From Hyphomicrobiales bacterium (GTDB lineage: Bacteria; Pseudomonadota; Alphaproteobacteria; Rhizobiales; Methyloligellaceae): 46,815 bases of DNA. The notes under the pieces were generated by a model that was not told the origin of the DNA, ran no database searches, and saw nothing but the letters and a program-made list of their open reading frames with translations. The DNA lies in contig JAJFHQ010000086.1 of assembly GCA_021775525.1 (NCBI GenBank), positions 1-46,815 of the forward strand, written 5' to 3'. Shown here in pieces: positions 8,216-16,773 of this stretch (position 1 is its first letter; every line of letters begins with the position of its first letter). Made by a program: the position numbers and the translations under genes.

Positions 8216-8989
8216 ATGACCAAGAACTCCCCCTTTGACCTCACCGGCCACACGGCGCTCGTCACCGGTGCGTCGTCCGGCCTCGGGCGTCACTTCTCGC
8301 AAACACTGGCAAAAGCGGGGGCGAAAGTCGCCTTGGCCGCCAGGCGTGTGGAGCGGTTGAATGAAACAGTGGAAGCGATTGAATCCGAAGGTGGCAAAGC
8401 ACTCGCCATCGAGCTTGATGTCACCTACCCCGAAGCCGTTGCGCCGGCCTTCGACAGGGCAGAAAAAGAACTGGGGCCAGTCACAATTGTTGTGCCAGCC
8501 GCGGGCGTCACCGAGCGAGCCTTCTTCACCGAGACGGAAGAACAGCAATGGCGCCACGTGATGGACACCAATCTAGATGGCGTCTGGCGCACGTGCCGCG
8601 AGGCCGCGAGCCGCATGCAGAAAAACAAGACCGGTGGATCGATCATCGTCATTGCCTCGGTTCTCTCCTTCACCGTCGTAAAAGCCACCTCCCCCTATGC
8701 GACTTCCAAGGCGGCTATCGCCCACCTGACAAAGGCAATGGCGCTTGAGCTGGCGAACGACAATATCCGCGTGAACGCGCTGGCGCCGGGCTATTTCTCG
8801 ACCGAGCTGAACGAGGATTATCTCAAGAGCGAAACCGGCCTGCGGCTGATTGCCAAATTCCCCATGAAGCGACTGGGTGACATGCCTGAACTTGATGGCC
8901 CCCTGCTACTGCTTGCCTCAGACGCCGGATCGTTTATGACGGGCACGGTTATCCCCGTTGACGGCGGCGCCCTACTTTCAATGAACTAG
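8216..8989 (+). CDS. SDR-family NAD(P)-dependent oxidoreductase
   Basis: A 257-residue classical short-chain dehydrogenase/reductase. The cofactor motif TGASSGLG is at residues 17-24, the catalytic residues are Ser148 (IVIASVL), Tyr161 and Lys165 (YATSKAAIAH), and the C-terminal APGYF and PVDGGA stretches are typical. The NNAG motif appears as PAAG at 94-97, a mild deviation. An arginine pair (AARRVERL) after strand 2 suggests NADP preference. It heads an operon with an acyl-CoA dehydrogenase, an APH-like kinase and DUF6285, so a hydroxyacyl or alcohol intermediate of that pathway is the likely substrate. Confidence 0.92.
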   Translation: MTKNSPFDLTGHTALVTGASSGLGRHFSQTLAKAGAKVALAARRVERLNETVEAIESEGGKALAIELDVTYPEAVAPAFDRAEKELGPVTIVVPAAGVTERAFFTETEEQQWRHVMDTNLDGVWRTCREAASRMQKNKTGGSIIVIASVLSFTVVKATSPYATSKAAIAHLTKAMALELANDNIRVNALAPGYFSTELNEDYLKSETGLRLIAKFPMKRLGDMPELDGPLLLLASDAGSFMTGTVIPVDGGALLSMN

Positions 8990-9008
8990 TGTCCGGACCC
9001 AGAACCTC

Positions 9009-10214
9009 ATGATCGATTTTTCCTTGTCACCTGAAATAGAAGATGTGTGCCAACGCACGCGCGCCTTCGTGGCGGAGCATATCCAGCCCCTCGAGGAAGA
9101 CCCGGAAAATTATGATGAGCATGAAAACATCCGCCTGGATTTGTGCGACGAGGTGCGCGCCAAGGTGAAGGAGGCTGGGCTGTGGTGCCCGCAGGTGCCG
9201 AAGGAGCGCGGCGGCATGGGGCTGCCATTCGTTGGTCAGGCCGTCATGTATGAAGAGGCCAACTATTCGATCTTCGGCCCTGTTTGTTTTAATTGCGCAG
9301 CGCCCGATGATGGCAATATGCGGGTGCTTAACCAGGTCGGCACCGATGCGCAAAAAGAAAAATGGCTGCAGCCGATCATCGAAGGCACCACGCGCGGCGC
9401 CATCGTCATGACCGAACCGCATCCGGGTGGCGGCTCCGACCCCACCATGATCCGCACCACCGCCACGCCAAAAGGCAACGGCGCATGGGTCATCAATGGC
9501 CATAAATGGTTCATCACCGGTGCGGGCGTGGCCGATCATCTCATCGTGCTTGCAAAGACATCAGACGAGCCAAGACGCGAACTCACAACCTTCATGGTCC
9601 ACAAGGATACGCCCGGGGTCGAGATGATCCGCAAGGTTCCGATCATGGGCCCGGAAGAACATGGTGGTCATTGCGAGCTGAAGTTCCATGACGTGGAAAT
9701 TCCCGATGAAAACCGGCTGCTGGACGTCGGGCGCGGCATGAAGGTGGTGCAGATGCGCCTTGGGGCCGCACGCCTCACCCACTGCATGCGCTGGCTCGGG
9801 CTTTCCAAACGGTCCATGGAAATAGCGCAAGACTACATCAATGTGCGCGAGGGATTTGGCATCAAGCTCGCCGATCGGGAGTCGGTTCAGTTGATGATGG
9901 GTGAGATGGCGAAGGAAATTCACATTGGGCGGATGCTGGTGATGAACGCCGCGTGGAAACTGGACCAGGGAGATTTTGCGCGGCCCGAAGTCGCCATGGC
10001 GAAAGTTCATTGCGCCAACATGCTGCACAAGGTTGTTGATACGGCAATCCAGCTCAACGGCGCACGCGGTTACTCCAAAGACACGATCCTCGAATGGATT
10101 TACCGTTATGCGCGGCAGGCCCGTATCCTTGATGGCGCCGACGAGGTGCACAAGATGGTTCTCGCCAACACCTACCGAGCGGAAGGCCGCGACTTCTGGA
10201 GCTGGGGCAGCTGA
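9009..10214 (+). CDS. Acyl-CoA dehydrogenase (ACAD10/11-like)
   Basis: A 401-residue flavoprotein with the three ACAD domains: the helical N-terminus, the central beta domain containing GAIVMTEPHPGGGSDP and GAWVINGHKWFITGAG, and the C-terminal helical domain with TAIQLNGARGYSKDTILEWIYR and RILDGADEVHK. These are the FAD- and acyl-CoA-binding signatures of the family. The enzyme should introduce a 2,3-double bond into an acyl-CoA and pass electrons to ETF. It is followed 6 bases later by an aminoglycoside-phosphotransferase-like kinase, the same two activities that are fused in animal ACAD10/ACAD11, which act on 4-hydroxyacyl-CoAs. Confidence 0.94.
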   Translation: MIDFSLSPEIEDVCQRTRAFVAEHIQPLEEDPENYDEHENIRLDLCDEVRAKVKEAGLWCPQVPKERGGMGLPFVGQAVMYEEANYSIFGPVCFNCAAPDDGNMRVLNQVGTDAQKEKWLQPIIEGTTRGAIVMTEPHPGGGSDPTMIRTTATPKGNGAWVINGHKWFITGAGVADHLIVLAKTSDEPRRELTTFMVHKDTPGVEMIRKVPIMGPEEHGGHCELKFHDVEIPDENRLLDVGRGMKVVQMRLGAARLTHCMRWLGLSKRSMEIAQDYINVREGFGIKLADRESVQLMMGEMAKEIHIGRMLVMNAAWKLDQGDFARPEVAMAKVHCANMLHKVVDTAIQLNGARGYSKDTILEWIYRYARQARILDGADEVHKMVLANTYRAEGRDFWSWGS

Positions 10215-10220
10215 TCCCAC

Positions 10221-11273
10221 ATGGCCCACGCTAATCGCCCCCGCACTCTCGACCCTGAGCATCTGGAGCCGCTTCAGAGCTGGCTGGGTGCGGAGCTTGG
10301 TGCGACCGGGCTCACGATCGAAAAGGCCGAGCTCCTGGGTGGCGGCGCCATTGGTGAGAATTGGCGGATTGATGTCACGGTCACCGGCACTCGGCAGGCG
10401 GATTCACGGAGTTGGGCGCTGCGCACGGATGCCGCCTCCCGCATGGCCATGAGCCATGACCGTGCCAACGAATATTTTTGTCTGAAAGCTGCCCATGAAG
10501 CGGGGGCCTGCGTTCCGGAACCCATCGCCGTCTCGCGGGATGAGACCTTGATTGGCGCACCCTTCGCCATTGTCGGACTGCTCACTGGAGATGCACAGGG
10601 ACGAAACCTCGTCCGTGACCCGCTCATAGCCCAGCATGGTGATGCTCTTGGGGAAAGCCTTGGACGCGAACTTGCCAAAATCCATTCCGTGCGCCCGCCG
10701 GGCCAGGACCTTGAATTCTTGAGAGTTCCCGAAACCTCCCCGGCGCTTATTCAGGTGGCGCAGATGCGCAGCCATATGGATACGTTGTCAGAGCCGCGCC
10801 CGGCCCTTGAGTATATCCTCAGCTGGCTGGAAGAAAATGCACCGCCCAAAACCCGCGTTACCCTGTGTCACGGAGATTTCCGCACTGGAAACTACATGGC
10901 CGACAAGGGCAGGCTCACAGGCATCCTCGATTGGGAATTCTGTCATTGGGGCGACCCACATCTGGATGTGGGCTGGTTCCATGCCCGTTGCTGGCGCTTC
11001 GGCGCGGACGCGCGTGAGGCCGGCGGTGTATCTTCCCGCGAAGCCTTTACACTCGGCTACAACGCCCAATCAGAAACGCCGCTTGATGAAGACCTCATCC
11101 CCTATTGGGAAATCCTCGCCGCGGCGCGCTGGGCAGTTGTGGCGCTGTTGCAGGGCGAGCGCCATATCACCGGCGGTGAACCCTCTATTGAGCTGCTGCT
11201 GACGGGGATCATGGCGCCTGAAATGGAACATGAAGCACTTACCGGTATAATGGCACTGGAGGCAAGCTCATGA
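10221..11273 (+). CDS. APH-like phosphotransferase family protein (ACAD11 kinase-domain-like)
   Basis: A 350-residue protein kinase-like fold phosphotransferase. Motifs seen are the nucleotide-binding GGGAIGENWRIDVTV loop, the lysine-like position in WALRTDA, the catalytic loop CHGDFRTGNYM (HGDxxxxN) and the metal-binding GILDWEFCHWGDPHLDVGW. This set is shared by aminoglycoside and choline kinases. In context it is not a resistance gene: directly behind an acyl-CoA dehydrogenase it probably phosphorylates a hydroxyacyl-CoA, as the ACAD10/11 kinase domain does. The stop overlaps the DUF6285 start by 4 bases. Confidence 0.88.
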   Translation: MAHANRPRTLDPEHLEPLQSWLGAELGATGLTIEKAELLGGGAIGENWRIDVTVTGTRQADSRSWALRTDAASRMAMSHDRANEYFCLKAAHEAGACVPEPIAVSRDETLIGAPFAIVGLLTGDAQGRNLVRDPLIAQHGDALGESLGRELAKIHSVRPPGQDLEFLRVPETSPALIQVAQMRSHMDTLSEPRPALEYILSWLEENAPPKTRVTLCHGDFRTGNYMADKGRLTGILDWEFCHWGDPHLDVGWFHARCWRFGADAREAGGVSSREAFTLGYNAQSETPLDEDLIPYWEILAAARWAVVALLQGERHITGGEPSIELLLTGIMAPEMEHEALTGIMALEASS

Positions 11274-11611
11274 GCGACACAATGAAACAAGCCGAGGCGC
11301 TGGTGAACATCGCGTTTGAGACCTACACGCAAGAGATCGCGCCAGGTCTCCCCCCTGCCAGGCGTTATGCGGGGGCGATGGTCACCAATGCTCTGGGCAT
11401 CGCGCAACGACGCCTGGGAAACCCCGATCCGGGCAATGCTTTGGTTGAAAACCTTGGCGTGGAAAGCCTTGAATTCATTGCGAAAGCACTGCGCGAAGGC
11501 AAAATCTCCACGGCATCATACTCTGAGCTTCAGAACATTCTGCTGAACTATCTGGAAGCCGAACTGGCGATCACCAATCCGAAATTCCTCAATCGGCGCA
11601 AGGGGAAATAA
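11270..11611 (+). CDS. DUF6285-like small protein of the ACAD/APH operon
   Basis: A 113-residue helical protein without signal peptide or membrane segment. It starts with ATG inside the stop of the APH-like gene (ATGA). Sequence features are PARRYAGAMVTNALGIAQRR, a conserved-looking arginine-rich helix, and a C-terminal NYLEAELAITNPKFL. Proteins of this size and sequence type (DUF6285) recur directly after APH-like kinases in actinobacterial and alphaproteobacterial operons; I recognise the family but know of no assigned function. The obligate overlap suggests a subunit or stabiliser of the kinase. Confidence 0.78.
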   Translation: MSDTMKQAEALVNIAFETYTQEIAPGLPPARRYAGAMVTNALGIAQRRLGNPDPGNALVENLGVESLEFIAKALREGKISTASYSELQNILLNYLEAELAITNPKFLNRRKGK

Positions 11612-11614
11612 CTC

Positions 11615-12259
11615 ATGAACAGTTTCCCGGACTCTCTCCTCAAAGGCTACCGTGCTTTCAAGCAAGGGCACTTTGCAGATGAAAGCAAGCGCTACAGGCA
11701 ACTCGCAAAGGACGGCCAGACTCCGGAGTGCATGGTCATCTCCTGCTGCGACTCGCGTGCAGCACCAGAAACCGTGTTCAATTCAGCGCCCGGTGAAATC
11801 TTCGTGGTGCGGAATGTCGCCAACCTCGTTCCGCCCTACACCCCAGATGGCGAATACCACTCGACCTCCGCCGCGCTTGAATTCGCCGTACAAGTGCTCA
11901 AGGTGAAACATATTCTCGTGCTGGGTCACGGGCGCTGCGGCGGCATCAAGGCGGCTCTCGATCCCAACTCCGAGCCACTCTCACCCGGCGATTTCATAGG
12001 CAAGTGGATGGAACTGCTTGGCCCTGCCGCCGACTCGGTCACCTCGAACAGCTACATGACCGAGAGCGAACGCCAGACGGCTCTCGAGCGCATCTCCATC
12101 CGCCACTCCATCGAGAATTTACGGACCTTCCCCTGCATCAACATCCTGGAGGGCAAGGGCCGGTTACAGCTTCATGGTGGCTGGTTCGATATCTCGAGCG
12201 GGGAGTTGATGATGCTCGATCCAGAGTCTGGAGATTTTGAAGAGGTGGCAAGCAGTTAG
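11615..12259 (+). CDS. Beta-class carbonic anhydrase
   Basis: A 214-residue beta-carbonic anhydrase that interconverts CO2 and bicarbonate. Zinc ligands and the catalytic dyad are clear: Cys44-x-Asp46-x-Arg48 in VISCCDSRAAPE, and His105-x2-Cys108 in LVLGHGRCGGIKAAL. The serine normally found between Cys and Asp is a cysteine here (CCDSR). No signal peptide is present. The ATG at 11615 has an AGGGGAA ribosome site that overlaps the end of the DUF6285 gene, so it is the last member of the operon. It converges with the efflux gene at 12266. Confidence 0.94.
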   Translation: MNSFPDSLLKGYRAFKQGHFADESKRYRQLAKDGQTPECMVISCCDSRAAPETVFNSAPGEIFVVRNVANLVPPYTPDGEYHSTSAALEFAVQVLKVKHILVLGHGRCGGIKAALDPNSEPLSPGDFIGKWMELLGPAADSVTSNSYMTESERQTALERISIRHSIENLRTFPCINILEGKGRLQLHGGWFDISSGELMMLDPESGDFEEVASS

Positions 12260-12265
12260 GCCTCT

Positions 12266-13369
12266 CTACTTCCCCGACTTAGCCGTCGCGGTGAAACTCC
12301 CCAGCAGATCAGAAAAACTCCGCTCCCGGCCCGTATCGATGGTGACATTGGCCGTCATGCCAGCCCGCAGGGGTGGCATGCCAGGGCGCGACTCCAGCTG
12401 CAGCCGTACCGGCAGACGCTGCACCACCTTGACCCAATTGCCCGACGCATTCTGAGGCGGCAGGATGGCGAACTCCGCACCGGTTGCAGGCGAGATGCTT
12501 TTCACCTTGGCGGGCCAGCTCACGCCGGGATAAGTGTCGAGCTCAACCGTGGCGCTCTGCCCGACCCGCACATGGGTCAGTTCGGTTTCCTTGAAATTGG
12601 CGTCCACCCAGGGTGCTTTGTCAGTCACGATCGCGAACAGGGGCCTGGACGCGGTGATCTGCTCACCTGGCACCAGCGGCACCGTGACAACCGTGCCGCT
12701 GGACGGGGCTTTCACGGATGTATGCTCAAGGTCAAGCCGCGCCTGGTCAACGGCCGCTGTTTTGGCGCGCACCAGCGGATGCCGGTCCACCGGCCTCTCG
12801 GGAGCACCCCCAAGCGAGGCGCGAATACGCCTGATTTTCTGCCGTGCCATGACCACCCGGTCCTCGGCTGCGTTGGCGTCATTCTCCAACTCGTCATGGC
12901 GGGTGGCGGCAACGATGCCACGCTTGGCAAGTTCAATCTGCCGTCCATAGCGCTTGCGGAAATAGGTGGCACGGTCTTCCGCTTCTTCAAGCTCGTATTT
13001 CGCCTCGCCCAGTGTGGCTTTCAGCATCTCCACTTGCTGACGCGCTTCATCCAGTTCAGCTTCGGCCAGCGCCAGCGTCAGCTTGAAGGGGCGCGGGTCA
13101 ATCTTCACCAGCACTTCGCCCGCCTTCACCAGCATATGGGCATGGGCACGCACCTCAACCGCAGGTCCGGACACCTCAGCCGCCAGTTTCGCAATATCGG
13201 TTTTTACATAGGCATTCTGCGTGGCGACGTAGCGTGCTCCCTGGAGCCAGTAGTAACCGGCTCCAATCACCGCAATTGCCGGGACGACACCTAGCAGTAC
13301 GAGCCTCATCGCAGTTGTGCGCGATGGCAGCTTCAGTGCCGGCTTTTTTTTCGCCTTTGCTCTAGGCAT
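12266..13369 (-). CDS. EmrA/HlyD-family membrane fusion protein of a drug efflux pump
   Basis: A 367-residue periplasmic adaptor. A basic N-terminus is followed by one transmembrane helix (about residues 22-42, LVLLGVVPAIAVIGAGYYWL), a biotinyl-lipoyl-like strand (TDIAKLAAEVSGPAVEV), a long coiled-coil hairpin rich in Glu/Ala/Arg (about 85-175) and the beta-barrel part with PLFAIVTDKAPWVDANFKET. These are EmrA features. The ATG at 13369 is chosen because it overlaps the marR stop by 8 bases behind a purine-rich GAGAAAGAAA; the open frame continues to a TTG at 13396. Together with the divergent DHA2 transporter at 13919 it should form a tripartite multidrug pump with a TolC-type channel encoded elsewhere. 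Confidence 0.92.
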   Translation of the reverse strand: MPRAKAKKKPALKLPSRTTAMRLVLLGVVPAIAVIGAGYYWLQGARYVATQNAYVKTDIAKLAAEVSGPAVEVRAHAHMLVKAGEVLVKIDPRPFKLTLALAEAELDEARQQVEMLKATLGEAKYELEEAEDRATYFRKRYGRQIELAKRGIVAATRHDELENDANAAEDRVVMARQKIRRIRASLGGAPERPVDRHPLVRAKTAAVDQARLDLEHTSVKAPSSGTVVTVPLVPGEQITASRPLFAIVTDKAPWVDANFKETELTHVRVGQSATVELDTYPGVSWPAKVKSISPATGAEFAILPPQNASGNWVKVVQRLPVRLQLESRPGMPPLRAGMTANVTIDTGRERSFSDLLGSFTATAKSGK

Positions 13370-13850
13370 TTTCTTTCTCAAGCTCTGCTGACTCAATCAA
13401 ATCGTTTTCCGCATCCATTTTCTGGAGCCGCTGTTTAACGTTGAGAAGAAGGTCAGTCAGAACCTCGCGCTCATGTTTGGACAGATCCGAAAGCTCCTCT
13501 TCCACCATGGCCTCGGCAATGGGCCCGATGATGCCGTGAACGGATCTCCCCTTGTCGGTGAAATAAATCCGGTTGATACGGCGGTCATCATCATCCGCGC
13601 GGCGTTCAAGCCAGCCATTCTCTTCCAGCTTGTCGATGAGCCGCCCGGCTGTCGCCCTCTCGACCTCCAGCATTTCAGCAAGTTCCGACTGGCTGACACC
13701 GGGCTGCTCTCCCAGCCGCCGCAACACCAGCCATTGGGTGCGCGTGAAGCCCAGCTTGCGCACGCGCCTGTCAAAGACTGTGCGCTGCAGCCGAGCCGCG
13801 TCGACAATGAGAAATGCCAGGTACCGTCCTTCTGAAAGCCGCAAATCCAC
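13362..13850 (-). CDS. MarR-family transcriptional regulator of the efflux locus
   Basis: A 162-residue winged-helix regulator. The dimerisation helices flank a DNA-binding core with QWLVLRRLGEQPGVSQSELA, then EVERATAGRLIDKLEENGWL as recognition helix and RRADDDDRRINRIYFTDKG as the wing, the exact MarR/EmrR layout. The reading frame begins with GTG at 13850. It is co-transcribed with the EmrA-like gene and divergent from the DHA2 transporter, so it probably represses both from the 68-base intergenic region, where two operator-like sites lie. Confidence 0.92.
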   Translation of the reverse strand: MDLRLSEGRYLAFLIVDAARLQRTVFDRRVRKLGFTRTQWLVLRRLGEQPGVSQSELAEMLEVERATAGRLIDKLEENGWLERRADDDDRRINRIYFTDKGRSVHGIIGPIAEAMVEEELSDLSKHEREVLTDLLLNVKQRLQKMDAENDLIESAELEKENA

Positions 13851-13862
13851 CCTCGCTTTATA

Positions 13863-13916
13863 TTGTAAGCATTGTTACTATTGCATAGCATACAGTAGCC
13901 AAGGTTACGATTACAA
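13863..13916. promoter_or_regulatory. Paired MarR-type operator candidates
   Basis: Two 14-base pseudo-palindromes of the form GTAR-N6-TTAC lie in the divergent region: GTAAGCATTGTTAC at 13865-13878 and GTAGCCAAGGTTAC at 13895-13908. Their centres are exactly 30 bases apart, about three helical turns, so two dimers would sit on one DNA face. An outer TTGTAA/TTACAA pair (13863-13868 and 13911-13916) frames both. Binding by the adjacent MarR protein is inference. Confidence 0.5.
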
Positions 13917-13918
13917 GC

Positions 13919-15475
13919 ATGGCCGACGCTTCAGCAGCAGAATTATTTTCGGATGAACAAGTGAACGATCTTTCGCCAGCACGGCGGAACGTCATCCTGT
14001 TCACCGTTGTGCTGAGCGCGACGCTCTACAGCACGACGATCCTCGTAGTTTCGACCATTCTGCCCCAGCTTCAGGGAGCTATGTCGGCAACGGCGGATGA
14101 AATCACCTGGACCATGACCTTCAACATCCTGGCGACCGCCGTTGTGACCCCCATGACCGGGTGGCTGGTGGCGCGGGGCGGCAAGCGGCAAGTGATGCTG
14201 TGGTCCGTGATGGGATTTAGCATTGCCACCTATATGTGCGGCTCTGCGAACTCGCTGGAGGAGCTGATCTTCTGGCGCGTGGTGCAGGGCGCGCTTGGTG
14301 CGCCGCTGACCCCCCTCACCCAGACGGTCACGCTCGACACCTTCCCGAAACGCCAGCATGGCGCAGCGATCGGGCTATTTGGCATCGGTGTTGTGCTCGG
14401 GGCTTTTCTCGGTCCCGTCATCGGCGGCGTGATGGCAGAGCTGGCAAGCTGGCGCTGGGCGTTTTACATCATCGCGCCTGTTGGCCTGGTTGCCTTTGCA
14501 GGGTTGTACCTGGCGCTTCCCAAGGATACGCCATCGGATGAAAGCACCCGGCTCGACTGGACAGGCTTCATTTTGCTTTCTACCGCGATTGCCTGCGTCC
14601 AGCTCGTCCTGTCGCGAGGCCAGCGCCTCGACTGGTTCGATTCGACCGAGATTTTACTGGAGGTTTTTCTAGCCGGTCTCGCCGGGTATCTGTTTGTCGT
14701 CCACTCCCTCACGGCAAAAAACCCCTTCATCAACCTGCGCCTGCTGCTAAACCGCAATTACTCGCTCGGGCTGGTGCTGGTGTTCATTTACGGCATGCTG
14801 AACTTCACGCCGATGGTGGTGTTGCCATCGCTGTTACGCGAACAGGTCGGCTTCCCGGATTCCCTTATCGGATACGTGCTGGGCTCGCGCGGGTTCGGCG
14901 CCATGATCGGCTTTTTCATCGCCATGTTCATTGGCCAGAAATATCCGCGCAAATGTATGCTGGCAGGCTTTGCCGCCCTGGTTGTTGCCGGCGCATGGCT
15001 GATGACGTTTGATCTCAACGTCTCGTTCAACGAGCTTGTGTTGAATGGCATCGTGCAGGGATTGGCCGTGGGCACTATCTGGGTGCCGCTTACGGTGGCG
15101 ACATTTTCCACCCTGCCACCATCCGTCAGACCTGAAACGTCGGCCGTGTTTCACCTGTTGCGCAATATCGGCTCGAGCTTTTTCATCTCTCTCACCGTCA
15201 CGCAGATCGTGCGCTCCACGGCAATGAATTACGAGCATATGACGGAACTGGTGACGCCTTTCTCACAGACCTTCGTGCTGCCCTGGGTCAGCGGCGAATG
15301 GAGCATGGACGATGCCCAATCCCTTGCGCGTCTGTCCAAGGAGATGGCCCGGCAGGCTGCGATGATCAGCTATCTCAACGCGTTTGGCCTCTACACGCTG
15401 GTCTCGGCTGCTGCGATCCCGCTGATCCTGCTGGTGAGCAAGCCACAAAGTGCGGCGGGGAAGAAAACAATATGA
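13919..15475 (+). CDS. EmrB-type DHA2-family MFS multidrug transporter
   Basis: A 518-residue major facilitator with 14 predicted helices, the DHA2 topology. Motifs include TGWLVARGGKRQVML (motif A region after helix 2), FWRVVQGALGAPLTPLTQT (motif B/C region with the conserved Arg) and GVVLGAFLGPVIGGVMAE (antiporter motif C, GxxxGPxxGG). It is a proton-driven drug exporter that pairs with the EmrA-like adaptor encoded divergently. Genes for EmrA and EmrB are usually in one operon; the split around marR is unusual. No good ribosome site precedes the ATG, AAGG being 15 bases away. Confidence 0.94.
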   Translation: MADASAAELFSDEQVNDLSPARRNVILFTVVLSATLYSTTILVVSTILPQLQGAMSATADEITWTMTFNILATAVVTPMTGWLVARGGKRQVMLWSVMGFSIATYMCGSANSLEELIFWRVVQGALGAPLTPLTQTVTLDTFPKRQHGAAIGLFGIGVVLGAFLGPVIGGVMAELASWRWAFYIIAPVGLVAFAGLYLALPKDTPSDESTRLDWTGFILLSTAIACVQLVLSRGQRLDWFDSTEILLEVFLAGLAGYLFVVHSLTAKNPFINLRLLLNRNYSLGLVLVFIYGMLNFTPMVVLPSLLREQVGFPDSLIGYVLGSRGFGAMIGFFIAMFIGQKYPRKCMLAGFAALVVAGAWLMTFDLNVSFNELVLNGIVQGLAVGTIWVPLTVATFSTLPPSVRPETSAVFHLLRNIGSSFFISLTVTQIVRSTAMNYEHMTELVTPFSQTFVLPWVSGEWSMDDAQSLARLSKEMARQAAMISYLNAFGLYTLVSAAAIPLILLVSKPQSAAGKKTI

Positions 15476-15681
15476 ACACCCTCTTTATGCAAGTCACTCG
15501 GGCTGGGCGCAGGAGATGGCCAGCATCGTCGGCAGAAATTCATGTGCTGACTTCATTTGGTGTTTTCTTGCCGTGGCACGGGCTTCGGGTGCCCATTCAT
15601 GGCCATACCCTATTGCCAAGGACGGTCGAACAAACATGGGTTGCGAGGAACTTGAAATAAATCACGATGGGCTTTTTCAGC

Positions 15682-16293
15682 CTATTTCATATGAGCTGCC
15701 TTACCCAGATTGGGGAGCTTGTGGGCAATGCCCTTGTGGCAATCGATACAGGTTTTCTCTTTGGAAGAAAGGAAGCGCTCATGAAGTTTTGCGGCGCGGC
15801 TGCTCTGCTCGGTGAAATCCATGAACTTGAATTCATGACAGTTGCGGCATTCTAAAGAATCGTTCGCCTTGAACCTGTCCCATTCACGCAGAGCCAGTTC
15901 CAGCCGCTTTTCGACAAATTTCTCCCGGGTGTTGATGGTGCCGAAAATCTTGCCCCAGACTTCCTTTGATGCTGCCATTTTACGGGCAATCTTGTTGGTC
16001 CATTCGTGCGGCACATGGCAGTCGGGGCAGGTTGCGCGCACACCGGACCGGTTGGTGTAGTGAATTGTGGATTTCAGCTCGGCAAGCACATTGTCCCGCA
16101 TCTCATGGCAGCTCACGCAGAATGTCTCGGTGTTGGTGAGCTCGAGTGCGGTGTTGAAGGCGCCCCAGAAAAAGATGCCTGCAAGGAACCCGCCAACCGT
16201 GAGAAACCCCAGAGAGAAATACTTGCTGGGTGAACTCAGGACCCGCCAATAGTCCATCAGGCGTTCGAAAATGGATTTGAAAAAACCGCGCAA
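15682..16293 (-). CDS. napC: NapC/NirT tetrahaem cytochrome c
   Basis: A 203-residue membrane-anchored quinol dehydrogenase that feeds electrons to the NapAB nitrate reductase. One N-terminal transmembrane helix (about 26-46) is followed by four haem c sites: CVSCH, CPDCH, CRNCH and CIDCH. The length and [22 protein letters not shown] stretch (shown by its [10 protein letters not shown] core) are canonical for NapC. The longest frame starts at a TTG (16293) three bases after the napB stop, with AAGGG about 10 bases upstream; an internal ATG at 16257 lacks a ribosome site, so TTG is preferred. Last gene of napEDABC. Confidence 0.95.
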   Translation of the reverse strand: MRGFFKSIFERLMDYWRVLSSPSKYFSLGFLTVGGFLAGIFFWGAFNTALELTNTETFCVSCHEMRDNVLAELKSTIHYTNRSGVRATCPDCHVPHEWTNKIARKMAASKEVWGKIFGTINTREKFVEKRLELALREWDRFKANDSLECRNCHEFKFMDFTEQSSRAAKLHERFLSSKEKTCIDCHKGIAHKLPNLGKAAHMK

Positions 16294-16296
16294 AGG

Positions 16297-16773
16297 TCAG
16301 TTACCCTTCTTGTTGCCAACGCCCTCGATAAGGCTATCGACATCAATAAAGCTGTTGCCGACCAGGGGGCGCACTTTCAACTGGGTGACATGGCACTGGG
16401 TGCAGAAGAACCGCCGGGGTGAAACAGACGTGAGCACCTGCCCGTCACGGGCCATGAAGTGGGTCACGCTCACCATCGGCGCCTGGGACAACTCGGTCGC
16501 CTTGCGGCTGTGACATTGAAGGCACCTGTTGGAATTGAGATCGATCTGATAGCCGCGGATTGAATGGGGGATGACCGGCGGCTGTTCGGGATAGTTACGT
16601 CCCTGGCGCAAGTCGGTGTTGGAAATTTTGGGCGTTGGAGGCGGCGTTGGTTCCTTGCTGATCCCCCAATTGCGCAAGGTCGCTATCGGATCATCGGCAA
16701 TAGCGGCTGAGGGCAGCCCAATACCGACCGCAACCATTGCCGATATCAGCGCGGTGCGCACGGCCCGGCTCAT
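16297..16773 (-). CDS. napB: Periplasmic nitrate reductase small subunit, dihaem cytochrome c
   Basis: A 158-residue exported cytochrome, the electron-transfer subunit of NapAB. A signal peptide ([17 protein letters not shown], cleaved after AIA) precedes two haem motifs, CLQCHSRKA and CTQCHVTQ, and the conserved [16 protein letters not shown] stretch. The ATG at 16773 overlaps the napA stop by 4 bases and gives a compact signal peptide; an in-frame ATG at 16797 would add eight residues and is a possible alternative. It receives electrons from NapC and passes them to the Fe-S cluster of NapA. Confidence 0.94.
   Translation of the reverse strand: MSRAVRTALISAMVAVGIGLPSAAIADDPIATLRNWGISKEPTPPPTPKISNTDLRQGRNYPEQPPVIPHSIRGYQIDLNSNRCLQCHSRKATELSQAPMVSVTHFMARDGQVLTSVSPRRFFCTQCHVTQLKVRPLVGNSFIDVDSLIEGVGNKKGN

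Noticed and set aside
10221..11273. Aminoglycoside resistance gene
   Set aside because: The APH fold is clear, but the gene is embedded in an acyl-CoA dehydrogenase operon, which points to a metabolic kinase like that of ACAD10/11.
12572..13294. 240-residue plus-strand open frame opposite the EmrA-like gene
   Set aside because: Antisense to a well-supported adaptor gene; composition and lack of motifs show it is not coding.
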